A stretch of DNA of 64,000 nucleotides from Odobenus rosmarus divergens (GCF_000321225.1 NW_004451649.1:797572-861571); one strand, 5' to 3'; positions 11,956-25,639 are shown, numbered from the stretch's first letter. Notes: generated by a model from the sequence alone, not told the origin. Translations and numbers: made by a program.

Positions 11956-14900
11956 ATTATTCTCACTTCTTTTCTTCTTCTGATTACTTCTGCATTTATT
12001 TCTCATTTATTATTGTCCATACCTTCAACTTTGATTTAAAATTTTCACTTCTACTTTTTCACCATTCCCTTTCAACTTCACATAATGTAAATATCCATAT
12101 TTCTCCTTCTTACACATATATTTGCATAAATTAGGTTAGGTTCATGTTTTTATATATTTTATTGGAAAGACTAACTTCCTAATTAACTCAGAGGATGAGG
12201 TTTTAAGAGAATACAAACTTTTTATGGTGCTTGGTAGGTTTGAGTATGTAATTATGCACTTGCTCTGATTAGGTGGATATGTATGTATAAAACTCATATT
12301 TTAATGGGTGTACATTAACTCATGTCTCCATGTAAATATTCTCAACAACTCTTTTGAATGTCCTCTTACACTTGTTTCTGCCTGTTGTCCTTTGATGGGA
12401 AATTACACTTTGCTATGTTTAGTTAGTTGAAACGAGCATTTTGATACCCTGAGAAGTTTTAAAGAGGTTGAAATGTTCATGGGAATTCTTGATTTGCAGC
12501 ATTGACTTTTCCACAAACAGCAATTGCTGCCTCTACAGTGAAGTCTCTGAGTGAATCAGACATAAAATCCTATAGGGGGAAAAAAAGGTGGCAATTACTG
12601 AAAAGAGCACATCTGTTGTTCTCGGGCTTTGGGAATTAGGAAAGACCTTTATTTACATTGTGTAATGTATAGAGGAAGAGCCCAGGTTTCGTAGCTGGTT
12701 AGTAGTATCTCGAGTTAGGAGTTGTCAGCAGAATTGTCACCAGTGTTTGCAGTGTCAGGAGGCATCCTTTCTAATTGCTGTGACTGAATCAGGAGGGGCC
12801 ACATGTCTGCAGGGCTGTGCTTTTCAGTTCCAAAACCTGAGCTGGTTTGGAACCATTCTCCTTCTTTAAATGGCATAATGCCCTTTTTTGGCAAATAAAA
12901 ATCAGTACGTGATTGATGTGCCACACCAGTTTGGTGACATCTCCTGCTGTATCGCTGACATATTTTGTTTTTTCCTTAGATACATACAGCCTTTCCAAGG
13001 ATTCAGATAATGCAGTGTCTTAGGGGAATGACTGACATGAAAGCAGAAAGCCTCTGGCATCATCAGCCACTTTGTGCTAATAGTGGAAAGATACATTTTA
13101 AAAAATGCAATTCTTTTTTTTTTAATTTCAGGAAAAATATATTGGAAGTAAGGATATGTCAGGATTGCTAACAGCCAGGTGAACAAATAGAACATTCAAT
13201 AGTTGTCGTACATCTCTAAGTTGATTGGATAGAAGTTAAAATGAACAAACAAAAAACTTATTTGGAGTAATAAGAGCATGTTCACTGCCCTCAAAAGATC
13301 CCTTCCCCTCAGTAATTACATATACTTTTTTATACTCTCACCCTTAAATAGCCATACAAAAATGATCATATATGCTAGCTAAAAGTGACTTTTGACCAAA
13401 ACTCATAAAATGAAATAAAAGAAGACTCTTGCAATAGTAAATAATCCTGTAAAACAAGGTTAGGGATTTTAGAAGTTCGTCCATAATGTCTCTCAGTGAG
13501 GAAAATGCACCATTTAAATACAGATGTAAGCTTAACTTGGTAACTGTGAAAGCTAGAATTTCCATGGTAGTTTCTTAGAAAGAAAGATGTATAAAGTTGT
13601 GTTTTTGTTTAATCCATTGTCAGAGAATAAAAAAGTACAGTTGCTTTCCAACAATTTTAAAGTGTGTTTTTGCAAATTTTAAGATAGCAAGACTTAGCTT
13701 TTCTTTGAAATATAAACCATATTTTAGAAACTATATCTAATACACTGCATAGGTGAAATAATTACCGAGGATGACAGGTAGTAATTGGGTCTGTAACTCC
13801 AATTACCCTGAGGCATTGACTCATTTAGACTTATGCCTTTATTCATCATGTTTGTGAGATAAGCTTTTCTGTAGAAATAAATCAAGTAACTTCCCTTGAA
13901 TTCAAGGATTCCATAACTCTCCTCTCTAGAAAACCAGCGAGAAATCATTGAATTATTTGCTAATTGTGAGCAAAATTTGTATTGACTTTTTTTTTTCTGT
14001 CTCTCTAGCTGATGTTAATAGCATCATACTTCAGGTCATTAAATACTTTTCAGCACCATCTAATTGTCAAAGAATCGCTTACTAAGACAAAATTGTGGAC
14101 ATCAAAGCCACACACACACGTGCATACAAACACAAAGAAAATGATGACACAGGCAGTTAATAATTCTCTTCACCTCATCTGGTAATATTTCACAGTGGAT
14201 ATTACATGATTGGAAACCAATAATGATTCTAAACAGTATTAAAACTGCTATATCACCAAACTCTAGCCACGCCTAATTTAACTACTGGGCACTTATTAAT
14301 TTTTCATCACACCCCAGTGCTGCTACTACAAAAAAAGCACAACACAAAATAAGCATATGTCCAGATTTGTTCATTATGCTGTCACATCCTTTGAAGTTCG
14401 GTATAAGCATAACTTCTGATTTTCTTTTAAAATCACTTTATGGATGTAAAAATGTGTATTTTTTTACACTGTTCAAATGCTAAGTGTGGTTTCTAGTAAA
14501 ACAAAACTATTTCCATGTACTATAATCTCTACAATACATTAGCAGAATGTTTTAAATTAAAGATGCTTGTCAGTTCTCTGCACTGATACACAAAATTATT
14601 GCCCAATAAATCTGACTAAATTTAGCGAAATATAGCTATGGAGAAAAACCTAAAACAATTCTTTGGATGCTCATGATAGGCTTTTACATGGGAAAAGCTA
14701 TTCCTCTCATGGCCCCTAAATAGTTGTTAAAACCAATGTACCTCATCTTTGACATCTGTTTGAGCAGGATGAATCCATTTTAAATCCCCAAATCACTTTC
14801 ACTGTGACAGAATGCAGTAAATGAAACAAAATGGTTTGGGGAAATGAGAAAGCATAAACAAGCCAATCAGATGTCATTTAATTTCCTGAAGAGCCAGAAG

Positions 14901-15380
14901 TTTTCTCAAAGAAAAGTGAGATCACACTTTGATAAAGGAAAACCTCCTTATAACCCATTAGTATTTGAAGGAAGTTTCTCTCACATATATTGAGATTCAA
15001 ATTGATACTATGCCCAGGAATGTTTCATAACAACAGCCAAGACTAATAAGTTACTTAGCTAAGTATTGCTACACAGTCCATGAATACCTATCTGTTTTTG
15101 TATATACAGGAAGAAAGCACCATTAATATTTTTGATGAAACTTGCTGCACTGAGGGGCATGGTATTCTGATTGCCATGTGTTGGAGTATTCAACATTTGT
15201 GCTTTTTTTTTCTGCCCATTAATAATGATGAGGTTCTTCTTTAGTATTGTTGGATTGTTAACATCTGTTAAGGTCTGAGAACATAAAAACAAACTGTTAA
15301 ACATTAAAGTTTTTATACACTAAGCTAAAACTTAACATAACTGTTAGTCCTTCTTGCCATGAATAACTGTCATTTCTATC
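11956..15380. other. Intronic stretch without recognised elements
   Basis: AT-rich. No exon, known repeat or long tandem array was recognised. Confidence 0.5.
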
Positions 15381-15384
15381 AAGA

Positions 15385-15872
15385 TGAAGGAGTCCATTTC
15401 TCTACTTCTTGAAATTAAGCTGGCCTTGTGACTTTCTTTGGCTGATAGAATGCCATAGAATTGATATTCTAAGCATACACTTCAGAGGGGTCTTACTGAT
15501 TCCACATTTTTCTGCTTGGACCATGGATGACACCATGTGAGGTAGCTTGGCGTAGACCCCCTGAGGTTGAGAGACCAGGGTGGGGAGAGTGGTCCAACCA
15601 TATAGCCTATAGCCATCCCACTGACCACTGCCAGGACCAACTACCTAGACATGTGGATCAGGCCATTTTCAACCATACAGTTCCAGTAGAGCCCCTAGAT
15701 GACTGTAGATGGATGAGTGGCCCCAAGCAAGATCAAAAGAACCACTCAGCGAAGTCCAGCCCTAATCAGTGACCTACACAAGTGTGAGCCAAAGACATAG
15801 TTGTTGTAAGCCATTAAGTTGGCTTTTTTTAAGCCACTAAGTTTTGAGGTGGTGAAACATCAATAGAGTCAC
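15385..15872 (+). mobile_element. ERVL-MaLR (MLT1-like) LTR, sense, degraded
   Basis: Typical near-3' block TAAGCCACTAAGTTTTGAGG at 15830-15849 followed by a remnant of the terminal CAGCAATAG region. Upstream runs of the type GTGACCTTTGGCTGATAGAATG and a GACCAGGG...GTGGTCCAACCAT block are also typical. Non-coding, and the family assignment is approximate. Confidence 0.55.
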
Positions 15873-15874
15873 CT

Positions 15875-17500
15875 CCAGCCTCTCACTGAGTTCTGGGCTT
15901 GAGACCAACAGTCAGTGTTTTCCTCATAAAGTCACTTATGAGAGCCAGGGCAAAAATATGTGTATACAAATCTTTGTGAAAAGAAATTATCTGAGGAAAT
16001 TTGGATAAATTCCATCTATAATCCATTTCATTTAATATGATGATATTGTTTTATTTGAAGTTTATTTGAAGAATAATTATAAAATTTTTAGATATTTATA
16101 GATATCTATGAATTGTTTATAAATATCTTAGCTCTCTACAGTAAGTTTTGTGGTTTTACTTGTCATCAAATGAAAGCTGTAAACATTTCTAAAAATACCA
16201 TATATCCAGTTAAATATGTCAATTGATTTAACATGAGGTATAATATAATCATAAAAAGTGTAATTCACTTGATCTTTGGAATTAACATTTATCAAATATT
16301 CTGTTCTATAACTCAATATTAATTAAATTTTACAAAAGAAAGCTTGAGCTTAAAGTTCATAGCATAAAATAATCACATTTAGTGATAGAAACAAAGGCTT
16401 ATTAAGATTGTAAAAACAAAATAGTGGTAAGAAGAAAGAATAGGTATGTATTTTTAATTTTCATCTGAGTTAAAAAACACATATGGAGGTAAATGAATTT
16501 TTAAGTTATTGGATATGCAGTTACATTGGCAAATATATTTCCAGTGAAGTTAAGGGAAAGCATACGTCCCATAAAGTCTATCAGACTTTAAAGTATATTA
16601 GAAAAGTCATTTTTTCTATTTACTAAAAAATGTGTTAATTTTAATCACAGGAAGGACAGTTTTAGTTGAGTTTCATTCAAAGAAAGGAAAAGAAATCTGC
16701 ATCTTTCATTAAAATCTCCCATCAGCCATGTTTCCATTAGAGTTCACTGAAAAATGACTCATAAAACCAACAATTTTATACATCAGGTGACAGGTTTTGA
16801 CAGAAACACCACTGAAGTTTTTGCGATATGCTACATTTTGAATGCTTAAACTGTGTGATTAGGTGTGGTTTATATGACTTTCACATGCTTAGGTAGCAAA
16901 ATCTGAGTTTATTTATACAAAATTATTCAAGTGAAAAAAATGGTGTCTCTCAAATGAGCAAAGTCAGACCTCGAAAAAACCATAAGGGATTGGCTAGCAT
17001 TTTATTATCAAGTGAGCCATTCTAGTTATGTTAAAAGTAAGTCACAAACCTTCTTGGTAAACACAATGGACTTCTTATTTTTAACTGACACAAAAATAAA
17101 AAATAAGGAATTCCACCATTTAATAAAGTAATTTTCTGTTTTAGCGTCTATTAGTTCAATTCTAATAAAAGAAAAATCTACAAGTCTCCTGTAAACAGAA
17201 AAAAAAATTGTCCTCAATTTGTAATATGTGTGGCAGAAGCTTTTGTTTTTCCATATGAGAAATATCTGCTTGCTAATCTTCAGATGCTCTAGACACTTTG
17301 GGCATATTTTAGAACAATTGCATTGTAGAATCATCTGTTTTTTTATTTAGAATTGAGAATCCAGTTGTTAAAGTGTTCAAATCAACATCTTCCACTTTGT
17401 TGTTGAACGAGGCACTTCACTCCTTATTGTTAACATGGAATATTGATTATGCAATTTAAACTAGCATAAGCCCTTTCCCAGTAAGGGAAGTAAAAAGAGT
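15875..17500. other. Intronic stretch without recognised elements
   Basis: Very AT-rich; nothing recognised. Confidence 0.5.
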
Positions 17501-17690
17501 ATATGCTTTAGAGACAAAGAGCCCTGGGTTACCAACTCTAAGCTTTATGACCTTTGGAAAGTCAATTTCTAAAACTCAAAAGCATGCGTCTTTGAACTGG
17601 AGATAGTCTTTTGAAAGGTGGTGTGAGTTTTGGAGGTTATGTACCCAATATGGTGCCTGTTGGATAATAATATTCCAAGGATGATGATGA
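17500..17690 (+). mobile_element. MIR SINE, sense
   Basis: GAGCCCTGGGTTACCAACTC, TTATGACCTTTGGAAAGTCA and a GCCTGTTGGATAATAATA tail follow the MIR core order, diverged. Confidence 0.6.
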
Positions 17691-17704
17691 TGATGATGAT
17701 GATT
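17679..17704. repeat. (GAT)n short tandem repeat
   Basis: About eight GAT units at the end of the MIR. Confidence 0.9.
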
Positions 17705-18589
17705 AGAACTGGTATATGTAATATTTTTTATTTTAATTTCTTTAATCCAAGCAGTTAATATGAAAAAAATAAATATAATTTGTGCTACTTATGCAGGTGA
17801 TTTTCGGTTTTTCAGTATCCAAGATGGCAGCATAAGTAGAACAAGTCTAAAGCCTTTATCTTTTAGAAAGACTAGAGATTTCCTTGCCATATTCATAAGC
17901 CAAAGCAAGGTAAAGGTAAAGGTAGTGAGAGAAAAAAATGCCTTACTTACATGTTGTATGTTTAGAATAATTTGTTGAGATAATAGATGGCATTCAATAT
18001 GAGTAATTAGTTAATTTTTGACCCTTTGAAATTAAAATTCAAAGTATAGTCAAACTTAATAATTGTTGAATGCATATTTGAAATTCTACAAAGTTAAAAA
18101 CATATCCCAAACCCCATAGTTTTCTTGTATATTTTATTACATTCATCAGTTTCAATAGTTATATTCTTTTTAGTGTCATATATATAATTTTTCAGAAATC
18201 CAAATGCATTTAAGAACAGTCTAATTCTCAAAGGAAATCATAACAGGTGTTATATAAATGGATTTCTATCTGTTCTTACTTCCCACTTATATCAAAATTT
18301 GCTTCAATAACTTGAAATTTATTATAAGTCAGTTTCAGTAAGCAACATTTACATTTTCCAATTCTCTCCATTTAGTTCCTTTGAATTTTGTAGCTTTAAA
18401 AATCATCTCTGTCTATAAAAACTCAAATTTTCAATTGATATTCTAAAAGGATGCCACAAACTTAAATCAAAAACTCTTTTCTCCCATTCTTACTTTTTCC
18501 CTAATTCTTATGATCTCATAGTGCTTTACTCTGAACTTTCATATTTTTTACTATCTAGGTCACACAATCTTGGCTTAATGTCCTCATGA

Positions 18590-18722
18590 TGGGAGGCTAT
18601 ATTTATTTCAGTGAAAGCCTACAAGGTTCATGTGTGTGTTGGCTCAGCACCACATTCCCTGCTAGCACAGTGCTTGCCCAAAGTTGGTTTTTATTTAATA
18701 TGTATTAAATGAATAAATAAGA
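18590..18722 (+). mobile_element. LINE L2 3' tail, sense
   Basis: CTAGCACAGTGCTTGCCCAA near 18662 then a TATTAAATGAATAAATAAG end; matches the L2 3' tail pattern. Confidence 0.5.
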
Positions 18723-18796
18723 AGATGATTGCAAGATCTCACTCTTTGAAATTTGAGTATTCCACCATTATCAGGCAAGATGTGCTAAGTCTGTTC

Positions 18797-18893
18797 AATT
18801 CCCTCCCTATTCCTTCCCCCTTCTTTCCTGCCTTTGTCCCTTTCTATCTTTTTTCCTTTCATTTTTCTTCCTGCCTTCCATTCCCCCGCCCAG
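18797..18893. repeat. Pyrimidine-rich low-complexity tract
   Basis: Mostly CCTTCC, TTTCCTT and TTCTTCC runs on the + strand. It is far from any splice site. Confidence 0.75.
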
Positions 18894-19219
18894 AAAAACA
18901 ATAAACACCTTGCTAAATTACATTTTAAGTGGGAAATAATTTAAAAAATTAGTTCACAGGCAAAATAATGTAAAAATCATCCCTGAAAACCCATCAAATC
19001 ATCCATAAAGTATACTCACTAATCGCAGTCAGAATAATGAGATGCTTACATTGCATGTTGAATTGGAGAATGTGAGAGGAGAACAGATTTCTAAATCCCA
19101 TTTCATAGAAATAGTGTTTGGAACTGACTAAGTTATAGAGATACAGTCTCTCTCTTCTTCCTGAGTATGTTAAATTCAGGTAAATTCAATGTGTTTGTTT
19201 CAATGTTTTTAATGAATAC

Positions 19220-19470
19220 AAAGAGCATGGCTTTGGGTAAAACAGACACAGATTCCAATCTCCCAGTTACTCTTTACTATCATGGGAACAGTGGGCAAAT
19301 AATCACCAAGTATATATTTGTATGGCTAGATATCCTCATTAGTAAGATGGCAATTTAACAATGTCCATCTCTTAGATTATTTTTAAGATTAAAACAGATA
19401 ATGCCTGCAAAGTGTTTAGAACAGAAACCAGTATACAACAACTACTCATTAAGTGTTAGCTATTATTGTA
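19220..19470 (+). mobile_element. MIR SINE, sense
   Basis: Blocks CCTCATTAGTAAGATGG, AAGATTAAAACAGATAATGC and AAGTGTTTAGAACAG then AAGTGTTAGCTATTATT follow the MIR 3' half in order. Confidence 0.8.
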
Positions 19471-19871
19471 ACAAGACCCAGCTTATAGGTGGCAAAATCA
19501 GTTTTAAAAGGATTAGTGTGATAAATATGATGTTTGGTGTCCTAAACCCAAAATGTGTTTTTCTATAGAAATATGATTTAATTATAGAAATCTATGGAAA
19601 CGTTCATTCAATTTGCAGAAGTATGTTTGAATATCAAGAACACACATATAATTCAAGGTGAATCAAATTGCAGTAAACTTTACAGTTTCCATTTCTTCAG
19701 CTTGCTCTGTAAAGCTGGTGTTTCTTAGAGTTCTCTTAAGGACTTCTACCATATCTGTCAATGATACCTTTTAATCTCAGATCATCCGTTCCTTCCTGGG
19801 TGCCCACATTTCTCCACCCTAGCTACCACAGCTCTGCATATCCAAACCTACTCAATATTACCACTTGGTAA

Positions 19872-19929
19872 TTTACTGTATTTTCTCACGTATCCAAAAC
19901 TTTACTGTATTTTCTCACGTATCCAAAAC
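19872..19929. repeat. Perfect 29-base tandem duplication
   Basis: Two directly adjacent identical 29-base copies (19872-19900 and 19901-19929) starting TTTACTGTATTTTC and ending TATCCAAAAC. Confidence 0.97.
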
Positions 19930-22900
19930 TAAATGTACCACCTTATCTATTAAACAACTCCAAAAAATTGCAAAAATACTTGTAAAAGAAAATGAAAATA
20001 ATATAACTGCTCCATAAATGATCTTCCATGTCATCTTCTTAATTCAGTAAACATTTATTGAGGAACTTCCTAATCACTCTATTAGAGTTGGAAGGGCAGA
20101 GTTTAGTAAGCAATGGTTTCTCCTGAACACTCAATTATATGATAGATTCTTTAAGTTACAGTTTTAAAGGCTGTTTTTTTTTTTTACTTTAATCTAAATT
20201 TCTAATCATATCCACTAACTGGAATTTATAATTTCACATTCACTGACTATACTTGCATGTTTCCATTACTGGTTTATTTATGGCATAGGATGATGTAAGG
20301 GAAAAAAAAAAAAAGGATGATGTAAGGGCTAAAAGAACTGGAAATGATCTGATCCCTCAATTTGCAGATACTAATTGAGTGTCAGTAATTTGATATTTTT
20401 GCCATTGTCAAATAGCTATAATAATAAAGTATGTAAAATTTAGTTAATATTCTTGATTATTTTTGAAAATTATAAAATGTCTCCTCTTTTTTAACCATGG
20501 CTTCCATTAGACTCCTAGATCATTCAGGACAGAAACTGTTATTTTCCAGGTGCATGGCATGGAGTTGTAATTGAACAATCATTTGATTAATTTATATTAA
20601 TTAACTACCCAAATCAAAGGCAAATAGCAAGTTGACCTTTTTATAATGTAAGCTTCTAGAAAGAAAAGTGAGGATGAATCACTAGGAGATTGCAAGATTT
20701 CTGATGTGTTTCAAGTGTCTCCAAATGCATGCCCTTTCTGTTGTTCCTTCTGTTAAACCAGCACATTTGTTCTCATTTCTTAGTCTCGTCAATGATTAGA
20801 CCTGGATTAACCAGATACCCTCATTGGAATTTAAACAATAGAACTTATGTGTAGCTTTATTTGAGATTGACATCTCCCTCAAAATCTTACCCTGAGCGTT
20901 TCTTTGACACCATTCCCTCGAATAATTTGTCCATTTATAGCACGATATCTGTTATTGCATTCCTTTTTTACCATTTATTCTGGTCATTGTTTTTTATTTT
21001 GATTGTTACTCTGTTGTTATCAGATAAACATGGTTGTGTTTGGGGGAAAACAAAGATGAGTGTTCAATTTAATTTCTCTGTTTTTGCATTTTCTGATATC
21101 CTGCTTTGCTAAATGTAGCAGTCTCTAGCCGGCCTCATCAATTTCTATACATTTCCCACTATCATTACACTGGTCATGCACTTACGCTGAAACCCAGACT
21201 CCTTTGCAATCAGAACTCTCCTGAATGCATACCAGGTTTTATATTCAGGAACCTTTTCATTTAGTCATTACTTATACTAATATATCTTGAGGCAGAAAGA
21301 TGGAAATACTTATATTAATCTTCTACACAGCAAAAATTTATTTTGGTACTGGCATCATCCAGACAGACATTTATTCTTAATCCATGGTATATCTAGCTCA
21401 CCTATAACATTTCACACATTGTGGAAAGGTTATCCTTTTAATATGTCTTTGACATTCTTCTAAGTTCATAAGAAGCCATCGTGTACCCTTAAAAATTTCT
21501 AGAATTATTGTTTTTCATTATAGCTAATTTTATCTAATTGTCTATTCTTTTTTTCCCTCCCTTTCTGATTACTTGGTTATTATTTGTTTATGACCATTCA
21601 TTTGCCATGGAAGTTGACGTGCTGCTAATTAAGTTTTTGGGACACCATCTGAATCATCATGGTTTGGACAAGTTAGCTTTGCCTTGTAGTGCACTCATTC
21701 CTACACCCAGGCTGTACCTGTAATTTAGTCCGCTGTTCCCCCGGTGTGTGGCTTAATACCAGGAGATGGCAAGGGAAATTGCTTGAGTAGTTTACTGTTG
21801 CTGATTAGTCTTTTTTTGTTTGTTTTTGTTTTTATTTTTAATTCGATAGCTTGTAACTTCAAAAGGTAAAATTATCATGGGATAATAAATAGAAGAATGA
21901 AACTATAATGCTGACTCCAAAGCAACCAGTTTAACTGAATTTAAAACAAATAGAATTGCTGTTATAATTATCAAAGCTTGAATATTGTTTGATTAATGAC
22001 AAGAACCTTTTTTCACACCTTTGAGAAGATAACACAGATTCATTAAATAAACTTAAAAAATGTTTGAGCAGTTCCAATCATTAATGAAAAATCCTTTTTT
22101 AAGTTACACTAACTAGGGGAAAATGTATAGAAATATTCAAAAAGTGTGACACTTAAAAAAAAACACCTCATAGAAGCTGATATTGGCTATCAACTAGAAA
22201 AAAACAACAATGTTAAAAACTATGAAATAGTTCTTATCTGTACAGTGAATTTTTTCATAGTTTGATGCAGCAAGCAAATGAAACGAATCATTGAAAATCT
22301 AACACTAAGAGCAAACAGGAGTTGCTGTCTTTAGACTTGAAGGATAATTGTTTATATTTTGTTGGCAATACAAGAAACCTCAAGGGTTGGCTCTGCTTCA
22401 AAGGAAAGAATCTTAGCTTGGTGGAGAGGAGGTAGGGGACAGTCTTGGAAGTGATGGGCAAACATTCATGTGAAAATATGATGATGTTTTAATAAAAGCT
22501 GAAAGATACAACGTGCTGAGATTTGTATGCAAGACTTTCATTCTGTTCCAATTAAATATCGAGTACAGAAGCGAGACATTCAGTGGCAAAACTAAAATGA
22601 AAAGAAAACAAACAGACTTCTTTTCATCCCGATGTGCCTAGGCGGCAGTCCAAGTAGAGATCTTAGGCACCATATGCTGCCCTCCCTATGGGGATGAGGT
22701 TTTAAACTTCACTGAAATGACTGGGCTTGTCTGATTCTGTCAGATCCTTTTGCCTCATTTCGACATAGCCTGGCTCTTCCCGGAAGTATGTGCTCTCAGA
22801 AGACTCAACGTGAATTGTCAAAAGGAAGGCTCAGTGAGGCCAGTGTCTTTTCCTGTCATTCAGGTCCCGTTGTCTAACACAACTCAGGGTCACAATCTAA

Positions 22901-23990
22901 ATATGGCGATAGGAGGCACCTCCAGGGAGTCTGCATTTAAGCACCGATTTTCCTGGCTCACGTTACACATCTTCCCTCTGTCTCAAGAGTGCTGAAGGAT
23001 TATTTGTTGCTTTTCAGATAACCCTTAGTTCTTGCCCCCACATGGAGTAGAGATTATACTCTTCATCCAGCCCTTTTAAAGTCCAGTTCACCCAGCTTTG
23101 CCATGTGTGAGCAATCTGCAGGCACTATTAGCCCCGCTTGAGTAGCTCTTGATAACACTCTCTAGGAAGTCAATTAAAGATGTCAGGGGGTGTACTGGCC
23201 TGCTTTTCTTTTACTAATAGGCATTTGGAGAGTGGAAGATGGACTGTCAGGAACAGGTGATTTTGGGTTCTCTAGGAACGAAGGCCTCTGATTTGTTTTG
23301 TTTTTTCCTCTCACTAGTTCAATTTTGTGTGTGTGTGTGATCTTGAAATAAATGATCTATTTTAATCTTTAATCAGCAATAGTTATATAATTTTGAGGAT
23401 CAGGTACCCAATTTGGTAAATAATGAAATCATGTGTTCAGTAGTTAAAAATGTGAAGAGAGAAATGTCATAAATTTCAGCATAATGAAAGTCTGTATTAA
23501 GAAACTAATTTTTATGTTAAAATATCTACATTTAAACTAAAACTAAATGATTGTTCACTAAGAATTAGGCATAAAAATTGCTTGGTGTTATCGTAGAATC
23601 ATTTTTTGCCTCAACTTGCTACACATGTGGTCCCTTCTTTTGCTAAAAGTCTTGACCCACTTGTTCTATGTGTTTTTACTAAGAAAGACTACCCAAAATG
23701 TAAATGATATTTTTTCTTAATGTAAAGCAAAATTAAAGTGTCACAACTTTTCATCTAAACAAATTAGTGTAAATATTTAAACTGATTATTTAGGTCCAAT
23801 GAATATTAGTTGCTTATGCAACATATTATTCAATATTACATATTAAATATTACATTATTAAATTAGTGTGATAATAGAGAAATTTCCATTCTATTGTGTG
23901 TTACCTACAGTTTTGTTACATACCTATGAATTTAATCAAGAGAATTATCACTGTGGGGAGATATGTACTTTCTAAGGGTGAATAATATTT
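19930..23990. other. Intronic stretch, largely repeat-free
   Basis: Nothing coding recognised. The part at about 22380-23100 is richer in GC and retains CpGs relative to its surroundings, without any recognised repeat. It is a candidate conserved non-coding element (inference). Confidence 0.45.
20287..20328 (+). mobile_element. Poly(A)-only insertion with 15-base target duplication
   Basis: AGGATGATGTAAGGG at 20287-20301 and again at 20314-20328, with only 12 A between them (20302-20313). It looks like a retrotransposition event that copied nothing but the poly(A) tail. A plain slippage origin is less likely because the repeat is not A-rich. Confidence 0.7.
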
Positions 23991-23992
23991 TT

Positions 23993-24215
23993 TTTAATAA
24001 TTTTTTTATTGTTATGTTAACCACCATACATTACATCATTAGTTTTTGATGCAGTGTTCCATGATCAATGTTTGTGCATAACACCCAGTGCTCCACGCAG
24101 AATGTGCCCTCTTTAATACCCATCACCAGGCTAACCCATCCCCCCACCCCCTTCCCCTCTAGAACCCTCAGTTTGTTTTTCAGAGTCCATCGTCTCTAAT
24201 GGTTTTTTAACATCT
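23993..24215 (-). mobile_element. Carnivore L1 3' end, antisense, 5'-truncated
   Basis: T-rich start, then ACCATACATTACATCATTAG (24022-24041) and TTTTTGATGCAGTGTTCC, ACCCAGTGCTCC, the C-rich tract and AGAACCCTCAGTTTG. Same order as the copies at 52978 and 54004. Confidence 0.9.
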
Positions 24216-24249
24216 CTGTTTGATTATGCAAAGCCATAATAATGAATGA

Positions 24250-24440
24250 ACACTCCTCTTTGCCAGGTATGTGCTAAATGCCAAAATTTCTTTCACTTAA
24301 TCCTCACTGCCACCCTGGATGATGGTCACCATTATTCCCATTTCACAGATGAAGAAGCAGAAGCTTAGAAAGGGGAAATAACTTGTCCTAAGTTCCATAG
24401 CTAATAAGTAATGATCCCAGGATTCAAATTGAATGATTTC
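24250..24440 (-). mobile_element. MIR SINE, antisense
   Basis: TTAATCCTCACTGCCACCCT, ATTCCCATTTCACAGATGAA and CATAGCTAATAAGTAATGAT follow the reverse complement of the MIR core. Confidence 0.85.
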
Positions 24441-24698
24441 CTTCACCAAAACCTGTGAGCTACCAGGGCCGACCCTGCAGAGGGCAAGGAATAGCTGGAG
24501 GTGCAAAATCCTGGCTGTACTTGTCGTTGCAAAAATTATAAACTCATAGTGATTATATCATTCTGAAAAGTGAACTATCTCTGAGATGCCTACATATATT
24601 TTCTACTATTCGGTGAAAAATAAATGAGAAAAGAGAAAAGATGGAAGCTGAGTAAATGTTTACTTTTGCTGAAAGAAGAGATTGAGTTACATATTAAC

Positions 24699-24748
24699 CA
24701 AAAAAAAAAAAAAGGAAAGAAAAGAAAAAAGAAAGAAAGGAAGGAAGT
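24699..24748. repeat. A-rich / (GAAA)n low-complexity tract
   Basis: 14 A followed by GGAAAG, AAAGAAAG and GGAAGGAAG units. No SINE body is attached. Confidence 0.85.
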
Positions 24749-25124
24749 CCCTAATCCTGAGGGCTTGAGCACACCCTTAGAAAAGCTGCAATAGTTCTTC
24801 ATACAGAAAGACAGCAGTGTCATACTGATCAGCAATTCACTCACCATTAGCTTTTGTTCTTCGGGTTTTTCTGAAAAAAGCAATTGTAGAAAATCAAGTT
24901 CGTATTAGAGATTTATTCAAAGAATCAAGTTTCATCATGAATATTGAATTAAAAATAGATTTAGCCTAATGTTTGAAATCACCATCTCACAGCATGATAT
25001 AATAACTGATTATAATGAAGATCTTAGTTACCAAGTTATTTTTAGTATATTTAATAATTAGGTTCAGGAATTATGAATTATGTCTGTTATGCCTAAGTTT
25101 CCACTACAGTAATCTTGAAGTATA

Positions 25125-25335
25125 GGCTCCAGAATAAAAACAGAAGATTTATTTTCAAATCCTGGCTTCTCTGTTTATTAAGTGGATGAAGTTGGCATTT
25201 TGGAACTGCTGTCTTTTCATTCATAAACTGACCTATTTCCCCGGGTCATTGTGAGGTTTCCACTCACCTTCTAGGCAGGACATCTTGACAGTTAATAGGT
25301 TTTAATTTATCTCACCCTACCAGAAAATTGAAATA
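25125..25335 (+). mobile_element. Possible MIR, sense, very diverged
   Basis: TTCAAATCCTGGCTTCTCTG, ACTGACCTATTTCCCCGGGT and CATTGTGAGGTTTCCACTCA recall the MIR order. Confidence 0.4.
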
Positions 25336-25639
25336 TTTTAAAATAAACTTTCAGAACATGATCTTGAAAAGTTCATAAATGTACGGAGATCATTCCACAA
25401 TAACCTCTTTCAAAGCATACTGTATCATTTACCAAAATAAAGAACAAGAAACTCTCTATATATTTATTGAGTAAAATCATTAAATCAACTTAGGAAACTT
25501 TTTACTAAAGATGTATATGTAATAATCAACTATATCTAATTTAGCTGATGACAAGAATTGAAATTCTTCACTCATCTATTCGTTCAGTAAATATTTACTC
25601 TGCTATTGAAGGCAGCTAGATAACAAAAAAAACAAGCAA

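Noticed and set aside
17679..17704. Possible CRISPR-like or regulatory repeat
   Set aside because: Simple GAT microsatellite. No spaced direct repeats occur anywhere, and the genome is mammalian.
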